NCBI GenBank assembly: GCA_943787485.1
Contig: CALSMP010000009.1
Span: 62,001-126,000, forward strand
DNA from: an uncultured Luminiphilus sp.
GTDB lineage: Bacteria > Pseudomonadota > Gammaproteobacteria > Pseudomonadales > Halieaceae
DNA length: 64,000 bases
Reading direction: 5' to 3'
In this document: piece after piece, positions 49,610-58,812 of the stretch
How the letters are laid out: each line of letters starts with the position of its first letter
Numbering within the stretch: position 1 is the first letter of the stretch
Made by a program: the position numbers and the translations under genes
Notes under the pieces: generated by a model
The model's database searches: none
What the model was told of the DNA's origin: nothing
The model's input: the letters and a program-made list of their open reading frames with translations, nothing else

Positions 49610-50575
49610 GTGGGCGAATTACCTGAAACCCTCGCGTTTGATGCCGACATTCCGGCAGAAATGCACGGAGTTCGGCTGGACCAAGCGGCTGTACAGCTAT
49701 TTTCTGACTACTCCCGGTCGAAACTGCAGGAGTGGATTCTCGATGGTAGCCTCACCGTCGATGGTGAAACCCGGCGACCGAAGGACAAAGTAAGCGTGGG
49801 CCAGCAATTGACTATTCGTGCACAGCGCCTGCCGGAGGTCAGTTGGTCGGGGGAAGATCGCCCGCTCGATATCCTTTTTGAGGATGAACATATCTTCGTG
49901 GTGAATAAACCGGCAGGGCTGGTGGTGCACCCGGCGGCGGGTCATGCGGCTGGCACCTTGGTGAATGCCTTGATTGGCTATGCGCCGGAACTCGAGGCAC
50001 TGCCGCGGGGCGGTATTGTACATCGTTTGGACAAAGATACCTCTGGGGTAATGTGTGTAGCCCGTTCCCCTATGGCCCATCGATCGCTTGTTGCGCAACT
50101 GTCAGCGCGGACCGTAAAACGCGAGTACGTGGCGGTCTGTCAGGGCGTCTTGTCAGGCGGGGGCACGATTGACCAGCCGATAGGGCGGCACCCGTCGGCG
50201 CGCACAAAAATGGCGGTAACCGCGTCGGGTAAACCTGCTATTACGCACTACCGGGTTCAGGAGCGGTTTGCACATCACACCGCGGTTCAGGTTAATCTCG
50301 AGACCGGACGGACCCATCAGATCCGGGTGCATATGGCGTGGTGTAAACACCCGCTGGTGGGGGATCCTGCTTACGGTGGACGACTGCGAGTACCCAAGGG
50401 CGCCAGCGACACGCTGCTGACAGCCCTTCGCGGGTTTTCGCGTCAGGCACTCCATGCGCAAAGCCTGCGCTTCCTGCACCCGGCAACGAATGAGGAGATA
50501 GGGTTCCGCGCGGCGCTGCCAATGGATCTGGCCGAGTTGCTTGCTGTTCTGAAGCGCGAGGACCGCCCTGAGTGA
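49610..50575 (+). CDS. rluD: 23S rRNA pseudouridine synthase RluD
   Basis: Makes pseudouridines in helix 69 of 23S rRNA. An N-terminal S4 domain (about 20-80: DQAAVQLFSDYSRSKLQEWILDGSLTV) precedes the catalytic domain with HRLDKDTSG, whose Asp is near residue 140. GTG start. Its divergent partner bamD and following pgeF are the standard arrangement; it overlaps pgeF by 4 bases. Confidence 0.94.
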   Translation: MGELPETLAFDADIPAEMHGVRLDQAAVQLFSDYSRSKLQEWILDGSLTVDGETRRPKDKVSVGQQLTIRAQRLPEVSWSGEDRPLDILFEDEHIFVVNKPAGLVVHPAAGHAAGTLVNALIGYAPELEALPRGGIVHRLDKDTSGVMCVARSPMAHRSLVAQLSARTVKREYVAVCQGVLSGGGTIDQPIGRHPSARTKMAVTASGKPAITHYRVQERFAHHTAVQVNLETGRTHQIRVHMAWCKHPLVGDPAYGGRLRVPKGASDTLLTALRGFSRQALHAQSLRFLHPATNEEIGFRAALPMDLAELLAVLKREDRPE

Positions 50576-51321
50576 ATGGCCTGTCAATTCTTTGTGCGCC
50601 GTTTATGAACGAGCGGATCGCGGCCTTTACCACGCTTAGAACAGGCGGGCACAGTGAGCCTCCTTACGATAACTGGAATCTCGCGGCTCATGTGGGTGAT
50701 AACCCAGAACATGTGGCAGCCAATCGCGCCTATCTAGAGAGCTATCTCCCCGGTTGTGCTACGCCGCGATGGCTGGCGCAGGAACATGGAACGCGAGTCG
50801 TCGCAGGGCATGATCCGGCGGTGGGTGAGAAGCCTTGTGCCGATGCCAGCTGGACCGATCAGCCTGGCGTGCCACTGGCTGTGTTGACCGCGGACTGCTT
50901 GCCCGTGGTGTTCGTAAACGACAGTGAGACAACCCTCGCGGTGGCGCACGCCGGTTGGCGTGGGCTCGCCGCTGGCATCCTCGAGAACACCCTGCGACAT
51001 CTCGGGGATCCTAAGACCCTGCGGGTATGGTTGGGGCCGGCAATTTCCCAGCGCGCTTTCGAAGTTGGCGAGGATGTGCTTGAGCAATTCATCGCCTCAC
51101 GGGGACAGTCTGTGCGGGCATGTTTCAGACAAGGTGCGGCACCGGGTAAATATCACGCTGATTTGTATGCATTGGCGAGACAAGAGTTGGCGCTCGCGGG
51201 GGTAACGCATGTGACCGGCGGCGATCGATGCACCTTCGGTGAACCCGAGAATTTCTTTTCTTATCGCCGAGAATGCACGACGGGCCGCATGGCGACGGTC
51301 GTCTGTTTGCTTCCCCACTAA
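50572..51321 (+). CDS. pgeF: Peptidoglycan editing factor / YfiH family enzyme
   Basis: Laccase-domain (YfiH/LACC1) family; members act as purine nucleoside phosphorylase/adenosine deaminase-type enzymes and E. coli PgeF corrects mis-made peptidoglycan precursors. Metal-site residues are seen in TADCLPV and VAHAGWRGLAAGI, and the C-terminal DRCTFGEPENFFSYRREC is diagnostic. GTG start overlaps the rluD stop (GTGA). Confidence 0.9.
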   Translation: MNGLSILCAPFMNERIAAFTTLRTGGHSEPPYDNWNLAAHVGDNPEHVAANRAYLESYLPGCATPRWLAQEHGTRVVAGHDPAVGEKPCADASWTDQPGVPLAVLTADCLPVVFVNDSETTLAVAHAGWRGLAAGILENTLRHLGDPKTLRVWLGPAISQRAFEVGEDVLEQFIASRGQSVRACFRQGAAPGKYHADLYALARQELALAGVTHVTGGDRCTFGEPENFFSYRRECTTGRMATVVCLLPH

Positions 51322-51352
51322 CTTCCTCGCGCACACAGGTCCTCAGTGCCCC

Positions 51353-51381
51353 CTTGAAAGATGGGGTCACTGCCTCCATTT
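51353..51381 (+). promoter_or_regulatory. Sigma-32 (RpoH) promoter of clpB
   Basis: CTTGAAA (51353-51359), a 14-bp spacer and CTCCATTT (51374-51381; one mismatch to CCCCATNT) give a strong RpoH match 50 bp before clpB. No CIRCE element is present, unlike groESL. Confidence 0.82.
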
Positions 51382-51430
51382 ATAGATCAACGAAAGGGAT
51401 TTCCTGGTCGACAGGTAAGAGGATCGAGCG

Positions 51431-54016
51431 ATGAGAATGGATAAACTCACACACCAGCTGCAACAGGTTTTGGCGGACGCTCAGTCATTGGCTGTGGGAC
51501 GTGATCACCAGTTCATTGAACCCGTGCACGTGCTCAGTGCGATGGTGCATCAGCAGGGCGGGTCGGTGCGACCCCTACTTCAACAGTGCAAGGTTAACCT
51601 TGAGCAATTGGGTACCGCAGTAACCGATGCCATTGACTCTTTGCCAACCGTCAACGGTTCGACGGGGGATGTTCACATTTCTCAGGAGACTAGCCGGTTA
51701 CTGAATCGTGCCGACAAACAGGCTCAGGATCGAAAAGATAACTATCTCTCCTCTGAGCTGGTATTGCTTGCCATGCTCGATAAGAGCTCACCAGTGGCTT
51801 CATTGCTCACCCGCGCTGGCGTCGAGATTACAGCGTTGAGCGCAGCTATCGATGCGGTCCGAGGCGGAGAGAAAGTGTCGTCGGCGGAGGCCGAAGAGTC
51901 GCGCCAGGCGCTCGAGAAATATACCGTTGATCTCACCGCTCGCGCAGAGGCGGGCAAGTTGGATCCGGTCATTGGCCGGGACGATGAAATCCGTCGCACC
52001 ATTCAGGTGTTACAGCGTCGAACCAAAAACAATCCGGTACTGATTGGCGAGCCCGGGGTCGGCAAAACCGCGATTATTGAAGGTTTGGCACAGCGGGTTA
52101 TTAACGGGGAGGTTCCTGAGGGTCTCAAGGAAAAACGGATCCTGGCGCTTGATCTCGGGGCTCTGTTGGCCGGCGCGAAATTTCGGGGAGACTTCGAAGA
52201 GCGCTTGAAGGCTGTGCTCAATGAACTCTCCAAGGAAGAAGGACGGGTCATTCTGTTTATTGACGAGATTCACACAATGGTGGGCGCGGGCAAAGCAGAA
52301 GGCTCTTTGGATGCGGGCAATATGTTGAAGCCAGCCCTGGCGCGCGGAGAACTCCATTGCGTCGGTGCAACTACACTCAATGAGTACCGCCAATATGTTG
52401 AAAAAGACGCCGCCCTCGAGCGTCGGTTTCAGAAGGTATTGGTTAACGAGCCTTCCGAAGAAGACACTATCGCTATTTTGCGGGGTCTCAAGGAGCGCTA
52501 CGAGGTGCACCACAGTGTCGATATCACCGATAGCGCCATCATCGCTGCTGCGCGACTGAGTCAGCGTTACATCACGGATCGGCAGTTGCCTGATAAGGCC
52601 ATCGATCTTATTGACGAGGCGGCCAGTCGTATTCGAATGGAAATCGACTCCAAGCCCGAGGCGATGGACCGACTCGAACGGCGGCTAATCCAGCTAAAAA
52701 TCGAGCGCGAAGCGGTCAAGAAAGACACCACTGACGCCGCCAAAAAACAGGTTGAACTTTTGGATGATCAAATAGAAACCATCGGGCGCGAGCTTTCTGA
52801 TTTGGAAGAAATTTGGAAGGCCGAGAAAGCGGCAGTCCAAGGCGCCGCCCAGATCAAAAGCGAAATTGAGCAAATAAAAACCGAACTTGAAGCAGCTCGT
52901 CGGGCGGGGGATCTGGCGCGCATGTCAGAAATTCAGTACGGCGTCTTGCCCGAGTTGGAGAAGCGATTGGCTGAAGCGTCGCGTGACGAATTGCCGGCGG
53001 CGCAGTTGCTTCGCAGTCGAGTCACGGAGGAAGAGGTCGCCGAGGTGGTATCTCGCTGGACCGGCATTCCAATCGCCAAGATGCTGGAGGGAGATCGAGA
53101 GAAGTTGCTCAAGATGGAGTCGGTCCTGCACGAGCGAGTGGTGGGGCAATCCGAGGCGGTGATCGCCGTAGCCAATGCCGTTCGCCGTTCGCGGGCAGGT
53201 CTGTCAGATCCCAACCGGCCCAATGGATCCTTTCTGTTTCTGGGCCCGACGGGGGTGGGTAAAACCGAGCTGTGTAAATCCCTCGCCGAGTATTTGTTCG
53301 ATAGCGAGCGAGCAATGGTTCGCGTTGATATGTCGGAGTTCATGGAGAAGCATTCGGTATCCCGATTGATTGGTGCGCCTCCCGGCTATGTGGGTTACGA
53401 GGAGGGAGGCTATCTGACAGAGGCTGTGCGGCGTCGCCCCTACAGCCTGTTATTGCTTGATGAGGTCGAGAAAGCCCACCCCGATGTGTTCAACGTCTTG
53501 TTGCAAGTACTCGAAGATGGACGCTTAACCGATGGTCAGGGGCGCACGGTCGATTTTAAAAACACTGTGATTGTGATGACGTCCAATCTTGGATCAGACT
53601 TGATTCAGGATATGGCGGGGGATGAAAACTACGGAGAGATTAAGCACGCTGTATTGGGCGTGGTCAGTCAGCACTTCCGTCCCGAGTTCATCAATCGTAT
53701 TGATGAGACGGTGGTGTTCCATCCGCTGCGCCAAGATCAGATTCGAGGTATCGCATCGATCCAGTTGGCGGGGCTTCGAGGGCGGCTCGCCGAGCGAGAA
53801 CTGTCCCTCGATCTAGGCGAAGATGTGCTCGACTATCTGTCTCAGGCCGGTTTCGATCCAATCTATGGGGCGCGACCACTCAAGCGAGCTATTCAGCAGT
53901 TGATAGAGAACCCGCTGGCGCAATCGATTCTCAGTGGAGAATTTGCACCGGGAGCTACCATCAAAGGCAGTTTGCGCAATGAGCAGATTGTGTTTGATTC
54001 AGCTACGGTGCACTAA
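51431..54016 (+). CDS. clpB: Disaggregase ClpB
   Basis: Hexameric AAA+ chaperone that dissolves protein aggregates with DnaK. N domain (1-145), NBD1 with Walker A GEPGVGKT at about 206-213, the coiled middle domain (about 400-520), NBD2 with GPTGVGKTE at about 605, and the C-terminal small domain. 861 residues (E. coli 857). ATG 51431 ([12 protein letters not shown]) matches the family start. The frame is intact over 2.6 kb, in contrast with groEL. Confidence 0.97.
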   Translation: MRMDKLTHQLQQVLADAQSLAVGRDHQFIEPVHVLSAMVHQQGGSVRPLLQQCKVNLEQLGTAVTDAIDSLPTVNGSTGDVHISQETSRLLNRADKQAQDRKDNYLSSELVLLAMLDKSSPVASLLTRAGVEITALSAAIDAVRGGEKVSSAEAEESRQALEKYTVDLTARAEAGKLDPVIGRDDEIRRTIQVLQRRTKNNPVLIGEPGVGKTAIIEGLAQRVINGEVPEGLKEKRILALDLGALLAGAKFRGDFEERLKAVLNELSKEEGRVILFIDEIHTMVGAGKAEGSLDAGNMLKPALARGELHCVGATTLNEYRQYVEKDAALERRFQKVLVNEPSEEDTIAILRGLKERYEVHHSVDITDSAIIAAARLSQRYITDRQLPDKAIDLIDEAASRIRMEIDSKPEAMDRLERRLIQLKIEREAVKKDTTDAAKKQVELLDDQIETIGRELSDLEEIWKAEKAAVQGAAQIKSEIEQIKTELEAARRAGDLARMSEIQYGVLPELEKRLAEASRDELPAAQLLRSRVTEEEVAEVVSRWTGIPIAKMLEGDREKLLKMESVLHERVVGQSEAVIAVANAVRRSRAGLSDPNRPNGSFLFLGPTGVGKTELCKSLAEYLFDSERAMVRVDMSEFMEKHSVSRLIGAPPGYVGYEEGGYLTEAVRRRPYSLLLLDEVEKAHPDVFNVLLQVLEDGRLTDGQGRTVDFKNTVIVMTSNLGSDLIQDMAGDENYGEIKHAVLGVVSQHFRPEFINRIDETVVFHPLRQDQIRGIASIQLAGLRGRLAERELSLDLGEDVLDYLSQAGFDPIYGARPLKRAIQQLIENPLAQSILSGEFAPGATIKGSLRNEQIVFDSATVH

Positions 54017-54055
54017 CGAGCTCGAGCATCGCCAATTCCTGGCGCGGAGACGAGG

Positions 54056-54082
54056 AAAGGCCTGCTATGCAGGCCTTTTTTT
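54056..54082 (+). terminator. Rho-independent terminator of clpB
   Basis: AAAGGCCTGC (54056-54065), a TAT loop and GCAGGCCTTT (54069-54078) form a 10-bp perfect stem followed by T to 54082, 40 bp after the clpB stop. Confidence 0.95.
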
Positions 54083-54336
54083 GTGGGCCTTTCTTACGGG
54101 TTTTTTTATGGATTTTTGGGCGCCCCGGACAGCGGTCGAAAATGCGTTGGCAGTTTTTTCGGATACGGGCGAGCCAGTCCGTCATGAAACGCCAAGACAC
54201 CGCTAATTCCACTGTTATCCATCCTTAGCCAGCACTGTTGAACTGTTGTAGCGGCAGTAAGGCCAAACTCAGTGTCGGCTCCCATGAATGCGGGGGTGGC
54301 AAATTCAGATCGGCGTTGTGAGGGATAGATGGCTTA
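54083..54336. other. Gap between clpB terminator and the minor-pilin genes
   Basis: No convincing gene. A short open frame from ATG 54108 (about 32 codons) has no recognised features. The region presumably contains the promoter of the pilin clusters, but I found neither a clear sigma-70 box pair nor a TGGCAC-N5-TTGC sigma-54 element of the kind PilR would use. Confidence 0.4.
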
Positions 54337-54753
54337 ATGGCGGCAGCAGGCGAAAAGGGATGCAAAGGGGAAAAGGCAAGGAAGGGATTCTCTCTGATTG
54401 AGATTTTGGTAGTGATGGCGATCGTGGGTATTCTGGCAGCAGTAGCAGTTCCGAGTTATCGCACCATATTTAGCCAGTCGCTTCAACGCGAGGGCATGCT
54501 CTATTTGTTGCAGTTGCGTTCCACACAGGAGCGGTTTCGTCAATCGACGCGGCGTTATCAATCCTTAGAAGTCTTACAGGGCCATATCCCGCTGTCTGCG
54601 CGTTTGGCAAACGACTATCGCGTTGAGGTCCAGGTCACCGAGCCTGGCGATTATTTTGTCTCCCGACTCATACCCAGGACCATGACGGAGAACTTGGGGG
54701 CTATCTCCCTAGACAGTCGCGGTCGACGCGAGCCCTCACATCTATGGCCATGA
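54337..54753 (+). CDS. PilE-like minor pilin, first (reduced) cluster
   Basis: Type IV prepilin: a Lys-rich 17-residue leader ending KG is followed by FSLIEILVVMAIVGILAAVAVPSY, with Phe at +1 and Glu at +5, and a PilE-type alphaC region (REGMLYLLQLRSTQERFRQSTRRY). 138 residues. It has no paired Cys, unlike most PilE proteins. It opens a four-gene run (pilE-, pilV-, pilW- and pilX-like) in which only this member has a normal prepilin signal. ATG 54337 with GAGGG upstream. Confidence 0.82.
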   Translation: MAAAGEKGCKGEKARKGFSLIEILVVMAIVGILAAVAVPSYRTIFSQSLQREGMLYLLQLRSTQERFRQSTRRYQSLEVLQGHIPLSARLANDYRVEVQVTEPGDYFVSRLIPRTMTENLGAISLDSRGRREPSHLWP

Positions 54754-55194
54754 ATGATGACTGTTCTGATCGATGTCATGGTGGCTGGGGTTGTTGCGCT
54801 GGTGTTGTTGGCAGGCATTTATGCGCTCGCCACCGACACCGTGCAAATAGGAGACCGAACCCGAGAGCAGCTGGTTGCCCGCGTCGCGTTGATCAATCTC
54901 GAGGGTGAGTGGAGACTGCTCACCCCTGAAGAGCAGGTGGAGTTACTAGCGAGACCGTTGCTGTGTGATAGCAGTAAAGTCCGAGAAGGAGACCAGCCAC
55001 AGCGCGTGGAGGATTGGTGTGCGGATCTTGTAAATGCTTTCCTCGCTCACGGAGAGCCGGTTCTCGTCTGTCTTTTACGCTCACTACCCAGGGGTGCCAT
55101 GCGAGCAACCATCGTTTGGGGGGAAGACGGGCGACGCGTCGCTGACGGCTGTGAGGCGATAGTTGGGCCCAGCGATTTTCGTGAGTGGGGTTAA
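54754..55194 (+). CDS. PilV-like protein with atypical prepilin signal
   Basis: It starts directly after the previous stop (TGAATG) with MMTVLIDVMVAGVVALVLLAGIYAL. This hydrophobic segment aligns with the PilV-type N-terminus (typically G before MTLLEVMVA), but there is no leader with Gly at -1 and the +5 Glu is Asp. Four cysteines follow (LLCDS, DWCAD, LVCLL, DGCEA). Either the leader was lost by an indel or the protein is not processed by prepilin peptidase. Assignment rests on the N-terminus and gene order. Confidence 0.65.
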   Translation: MMTVLIDVMVAGVVALVLLAGIYALATDTVQIGDRTREQLVARVALINLEGEWRLLTPEEQVELLARPLLCDSSKVREGDQPQRVEDWCADLVNAFLAHGEPVLVCLLRSLPRGAMRATIVWGEDGRRVADGCEAIVGPSDFREWG

Positions 55195-55198
55195 GGGA

Positions 55199-55861
55199 TT
55201 GCGGTTATCCCAGAGATTGGCTGGCGCAACGCTAACTTCACTGCTTGTTGCCCTCGCCTTATCGAGCGCGCTGCTGGCTACCTTAGGGACGATATCGGCG
55301 CACTTGATAAAAGCCTCCAAGCGCGCCGCTAACGAAGCGGATCTTGTGGCAACCGTGGGGTTTGCCGTGGAGGCGATTGGGGCGTCTGCTTCTGCCTCTG
55401 ATTGGCGAGGGATTGCTGATGGCACCCTTAGGCCCTGCGCTCTTGAGAATCAACCCTTGGGTGTCTGGGTGGTAGCACCCGATATGCTTCCCTGCGCCGG
55501 TGCCCTCCCAAATCACGCGAATCCGTTTGCGCTCTTGACCGTTGATCAAAGCCCTTGCGGGGAAAGCTGTGTAAGTACTCAGGTTCGCCGTCTATGGTAT
55601 CGCCGTGATCATGCTTGGACCTCCGGGGATGACATTGGTGCCCTAATGCTGAGAACCTTTAGGCCTGATGGCAGCTACGGGAGGGGCGAGATGCTCGTGG
55701 CCGGGTTATCCGACTGGCGCGTCTCAGCGATTCATTCGGGTGCCTATGCGGTTGGCGTTATGCTCGATATGCGCTGGAGCTCCAGCCTCCTTCCCGGCAA
55801 CCCAGTTAAGTCGGCCGAGCTTAGCGTCAAGCTTGTGTTGCCGTCGGGTGAAGCCCCGTGA
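55199..55861 (+). CDS. PilW-like minor pilin lacking Glu5
   Basis: A short basic leader LRLSQRLAG precedes ATLTSLLVALALSSALLATLG, a pilin-like helix with Ser rather than Glu at +5. The following 170 residues, with Cys pairs (LRPCALEN, MLPCAGAL, SPCGESC) and a C-terminal strand-rich region, resemble PilW in layout. The TTG at 55199 gives a compact leader with GGGG about 8 bases upstream; TTG 55163 and GTG 55181 inside the preceding gene are alternatives. Confidence 0.62.
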   Translation: MRLSQRLAGATLTSLLVALALSSALLATLGTISAHLIKASKRAANEADLVATVGFAVEAIGASASASDWRGIADGTLRPCALENQPLGVWVVAPDMLPCAGALPNHANPFALLTVDQSPCGESCVSTQVRRLWYRRDHAWTSGDDIGALMLRTFRPDGSYGRGEMLVAGLSDWRVSAIHSGAYAVGVMLDMRWSSSLLPGNPVKSAELSVKLVLPSGEAP

Positions 55862-56085
55862 ACGTCTCACCGCAATACCGGACTAGGGCTCTAGCCGTGG
55901 CGGGCTGGGTGACTACTGCGTTTACCCTGATTCTTGTGGGTTTGACGCTCTTGGTAGTGGTGTCAGCCCACGAGCTCGCGATCAGCGCCAGTGCGTCGTT
56001 TTCGTCCCCAGCGAGGAGCCCGCCAAATTTTTCCTATAAAAAGCCTATTAATGCATTGCAAAATAGTACTAAATCAGTATCGTGA
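55858..56085 (+). CDS. Short PilX-like membrane peptide
   Basis: 75 residues: a basic N-terminus, then AGWVTTAFTLILVGLTLLVVVSAHELAIS, similar to the PilX N-terminal helix (no Glu at +5, as in PilX and GspK), then a Ser/Asn/Lys-rich tail. Canonical PilX proteins are about 180 residues, so this is a truncated or minimal version. GTG start overlaps the preceding stop (GTGA). Position as fourth gene matches pilX order. Confidence 0.55.
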   Translation: MNVSPQYRTRALAVAGWVTTAFTLILVGLTLLVVVSAHELAISASASFSSPARSPPNFSYKKPINALQNSTKSVS

Positions 56086-56151
56086 GGCAGGGTGCCGGTT
56101 GAACTAGGGCCTCACTCGTTGCATTCTAGCGGGGTTGCCGGAGGTACTTTG

Positions 56152-56601
56152 ATGGTGCGTGGTATTAGGGGATTTACATTAATCGAGTTGATGATCGCGG
56201 TAGTCATCGTGGCTATTTTAGCTTCGGTCGCCTATCCCTCCTATCAGGCATATCTGCGACAGGGGCACCGGTCTGCAGCGCAGGCTTTTATGATGGAGAT
56301 TGCGCAGCGTCAGCAAAATCACCTGATGAACAGCAGAAGCTATGCCTCAACGCTTACGGCGCTTAGCTACCCGGCTGACACCTTGGCGGGTTTCCCCGCA
56401 AACCACTCGGTCAAGGTGCGCGTTGCCCCGTACTACACGCTGGCAACGCTTGGCGCCAGCGCAGGCCCTCCACCATCCTTCGCAATGGAACTCACTCCAG
56501 TAGCTTCATCCAATCAAGCTGCTGATGGTTCCTTGTGTCTTACCAACGCGGGGGCGCGCACTCGTCACTGTCAAAGCGGTGGAACAGCCGAGGCCTGGTG
56601 A
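56152..56601 (+). CDS. pilE: PilE-type minor pilin, canonical cluster
   Basis: Leader MVRGIRG then FTLIELMIAVVIVAILASVAYPSYQ with Glu at +5; the alphaC segment RSAAQAFMMEIAQRQQNHLMNSRSYAS is PilE-typical, and two C-terminal Cys (LCLTN, RHCQS) can form the D-region disulfide. ATG 56152 is preceded by GGAGG; the frame from 56092 is longer but lacks pilin features. Its stop overlaps the next ATG (TGATG). Confidence 0.9.
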   Translation: MVRGIRGFTLIELMIAVVIVAILASVAYPSYQAYLRQGHRSAAQAFMMEIAQRQQNHLMNSRSYASTLTALSYPADTLAGFPANHSVKVRVAPYYTLATLGASAGPPPSFAMELTPVASSNQAADGSLCLTNAGARTRHCQSGGTAEAW

Positions 56602-57146
56602 TGCGACGTCTACTTGGCTTTACCCTAATCGAGTTGCTTGTTGCGATTGTCATACTGGGTATTTTGATTGCTGTTGCCCAGCCTTCTTTCTCCACCCTGA
56701 TTGCAGAGCAGCGATTGCGGCAAGTGAGTCAACAGTTGCGGACCTCTATCACCTTGGCACGGTCAGAAGCAGTCAAGCGTAACGAAGGGGTGGTGCTGCT
56801 GCGACGCGATGGCGCATGGGCAAATGGATGGTGCATAGAGCCAAGCACTGTTGCGGGATCGGCCGTCACCGCATGCTCCGCTACGCCAATTGATACCTAT
56901 GTCGCTGCGCAAGGTGCAACGATTTCTGGAGTCGGCGGAATCAGCCAAGTGAGCTTTAATGCATGGGGTCGAACAGCTTCATGCCCGAAATTTGAGCTTG
57001 AGACTCAGTCTTCGGTGGGGGCTTGCAAGGTTTGCCTGTACATAGAAACTGATGGTCGTGTCTCTTCAGCAACCGGCGCCTGCAGTAGCGTCACCTGCCC
57101 GGGATCTGAAGAGGACAACCCGTGGTCAGGGGCTTGCAGCTCGTGA
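56601..57146 (+). CDS. FimT/FimU-type minor pilin, canonical cluster
   Basis: Leader MRRLLG then FTLIELLVAIVILGILIAVAQPSF with Glu at +5; a GspH/FimT-type domain follows with six or more Cys, including CPKFEL and CKVCLYIETDGR. It corresponds by position to fimU/fimT in Pseudomonas. Starts with TGATG overlap with pilE and ends with TGATG overlap with pilV. Confidence 0.88.
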   Translation: MRRLLGFTLIELLVAIVILGILIAVAQPSFSTLIAEQRLRQVSQQLRTSITLARSEAVKRNEGVVLLRRDGAWANGWCIEPSTVAGSAVTACSATPIDTYVAAQGATISGVGGISQVSFNAWGRTASCPKFELETQSSVGACKVCLYIETDGRVSSATGACSSVTCPGSEEDNPWSGACSS

Positions 57147-57682
57147 TGCATGTTACTTCCGTGAGGAAAGCCTCGGGCAAAGGGTTTACCTTGATCGAAG
57201 TTTTGGTCACGATTCTGATTGTCGCTATAGGCCTATTGGGTTTTGCATCGCTCCAAGTAACTACCCTTAACCAGCAATTTGAGGCGCTTCAGCGTGCTCA
57301 GGTCACAGCCATGATCGAAGACATGGCTGCACGCATCCGCATGAATCCTTCGGAGGCAATATCAGGAGCTTACTATGGGGCGGCGAGTGGCACTACCTGT
57401 GCAAGCTTGACCGGTGCAGACCGTGATCTTTGTGAATGGAACGGGATGATGCTCGGTAGCGCCGCGGTTAAAGGTGACCTCAACCTGGCCGCGCCGATAG
57501 GCGTTCAGGGCTGTATTGAGGCAGGCGCACCTAAGAGTGGTGAAACGGTACTGCGGGTGAGTATGGCCTGGCAGGGCATCACACAGTCAGCGGCCCCGAG
57601 CGAGTCTCTCGGTTGCGGCGCTGACAGTTTTGGAGATGACGCATATCGTCGCGTTTTGTTCCGAGATGTGGTCGTGCGATGA
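57146..57682 (+). CDS. pilV: Minor pilin PilV
   Basis: Leader MHVTSVRKASGKG then FTLIEVLVTILIVAIGLLGFASLQ with Glu at +5, and the PilV-typical segment QRAQVTAMIEDMAARIRMNP. It is part of the priming complex at the pilus tip. ATG 57146 is coupled to the preceding stop; GTG 57122 lies inside the previous gene. Confidence 0.9.
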   Translation: MHVTSVRKASGKGFTLIEVLVTILIVAIGLLGFASLQVTTLNQQFEALQRAQVTAMIEDMAARIRMNPSEAISGAYYGAASGTTCASLTGADRDLCEWNGMMLGSAAVKGDLNLAAPIGVQGCIEAGAPKSGETVLRVSMAWQGITQSAAPSESLGCGADSFGDDAYRRVLFRDVVVR

Positions 57683-58812
57683 AAAAAAGAGGCCCGATAG
57701 CGTACCCATACCGGCGAGCTCCCCAAGGGGCTGGTTTTGGGCTAGTCGAACTCATGATCGCGATGACCCTGGGCATTGCCATTATCCTTACTGTGACAAC
57801 CCTGTTTTCCGACACGAGTAGAACGTTGCTTGAGGTCAGTCGCTCAGGAAGACAACTAGAGAATTCATTGTTCACCCTAGACCTATTGGCCAGCGAGCTT
57901 TCTCTGGTCGGTTACTGGGGAGAGGCGGGGTATCCCATTATTGCCGACACCCAAATTTTTGTCGCTGGTGAAGATGTGGAGACCGCGCCTTCATCACTGA
58001 GTTGGGCGCCCGGTAGTGCTGTACCACCAGCATGCTTGGGAACCGGAGCATTCATTAGCGGTAGTGCAGATAACAACAAGTCAGAGCTCGCTTATGCCAT
58101 GGAGTATCCGGTGTATTCCGCCTCGGGCGCCGTGCTAAATAGCACAGCCTGTAGTGGCAAAACTGCGACTGCAAGAGAAACGGCTTCTGAGTTCGTAGTG
58201 ATTCGGCGAGCGAGCACATGCGCTACCGGTGACGCGTCATGCAGCGCCGCCGACGATTTTTTTCACCTGCAAACCAACGGTTGTAAAGACCCCAGTCTGG
58301 GTCTTTCTGGGGGGGAAACTAAGCTTCGCCGGGCTGCTAATCAAGCTGCCTTGGCGAGTTTGATGACATATCAGAGTTATCAAGGTTGCTCAGCAGGTTC
58401 GTCTGTTCCAGCTCCGATCTATCGCTATGTCAGCCGCCTTTATTACGTGGATGACAGTGACGTATTGACCCGCCTGACGCTCGACAGCGTCGGTGGGTCC
58501 ATCAAGTTTGTGCCAGAGCAGCTGGTCAATGGCGTTGAGTTATTGAAGTTCGAGTGGTTCGTGGACAGTAACGGTGATGGCGACTACGAGTTAGTGACTA
58601 CTTCGCCAAGCGTAGCCCAATGGCAAAATGTTGTTGGCGTGAAAATCTGGCTTGTAACTCGGGCTAATACCCCAGAGCCTGGTTACACCGATGCTGTTAC
58701 CTACACTATTGCTGGAGCAAATTGGGATGTACCTGCAGGCAATGAGGGCTATCGGCGGCGGGTTGATAGCCGAACTGTCGATTTTCCCAACATTGGGGGA
58801 GCGCGCCGATGA
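57679..58812 (+). CDS. pilW: Minor pilin PilW
   Basis: A 19-residue basic leader ends AGFG-type sequence before FGLVELMIAMTLGIAIILTV (PilW signature, Glu present), and RSGRQLENSLFTLDLLASELSLVGYWG follows. 377 residues, Cys-rich middle. ATGA overlap with pilV and with pilX. Confidence 0.9.
   Translation: MKKRGPIAYPYRRAPQGAGFGLVELMIAMTLGIAIILTVTTLFSDTSRTLLEVSRSGRQLENSLFTLDLLASELSLVGYWGEAGYPIIADTQIFVAGEDVETAPSSLSWAPGSAVPPACLGTGAFISGSADNNKSELAYAMEYPVYSASGAVLNSTACSGKTATARETASEFVVIRRASTCATGDASCSAADDFFHLQTNGCKDPSLGLSGGETKLRRAANQAALASLMTYQSYQGCSAGSSVPAPIYRYVSRLYYVDDSDVLTRLTLDSVGGSIKFVPEQLVNGVELLKFEWFVDSNGDGDYELVTTSPSVAQWQNVVGVKIWLVTRANTPEPGYTDAVTYTIAGANWDVPAGNEGYRRRVDSRTVDFPNIGGARR

Noticed and set aside
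54108..54206. Small plus-strand gene of about 32 codons after the clpB terminator
   Set aside because: No ribosome site, signal or family; it lies in a region more likely to be a promoter.
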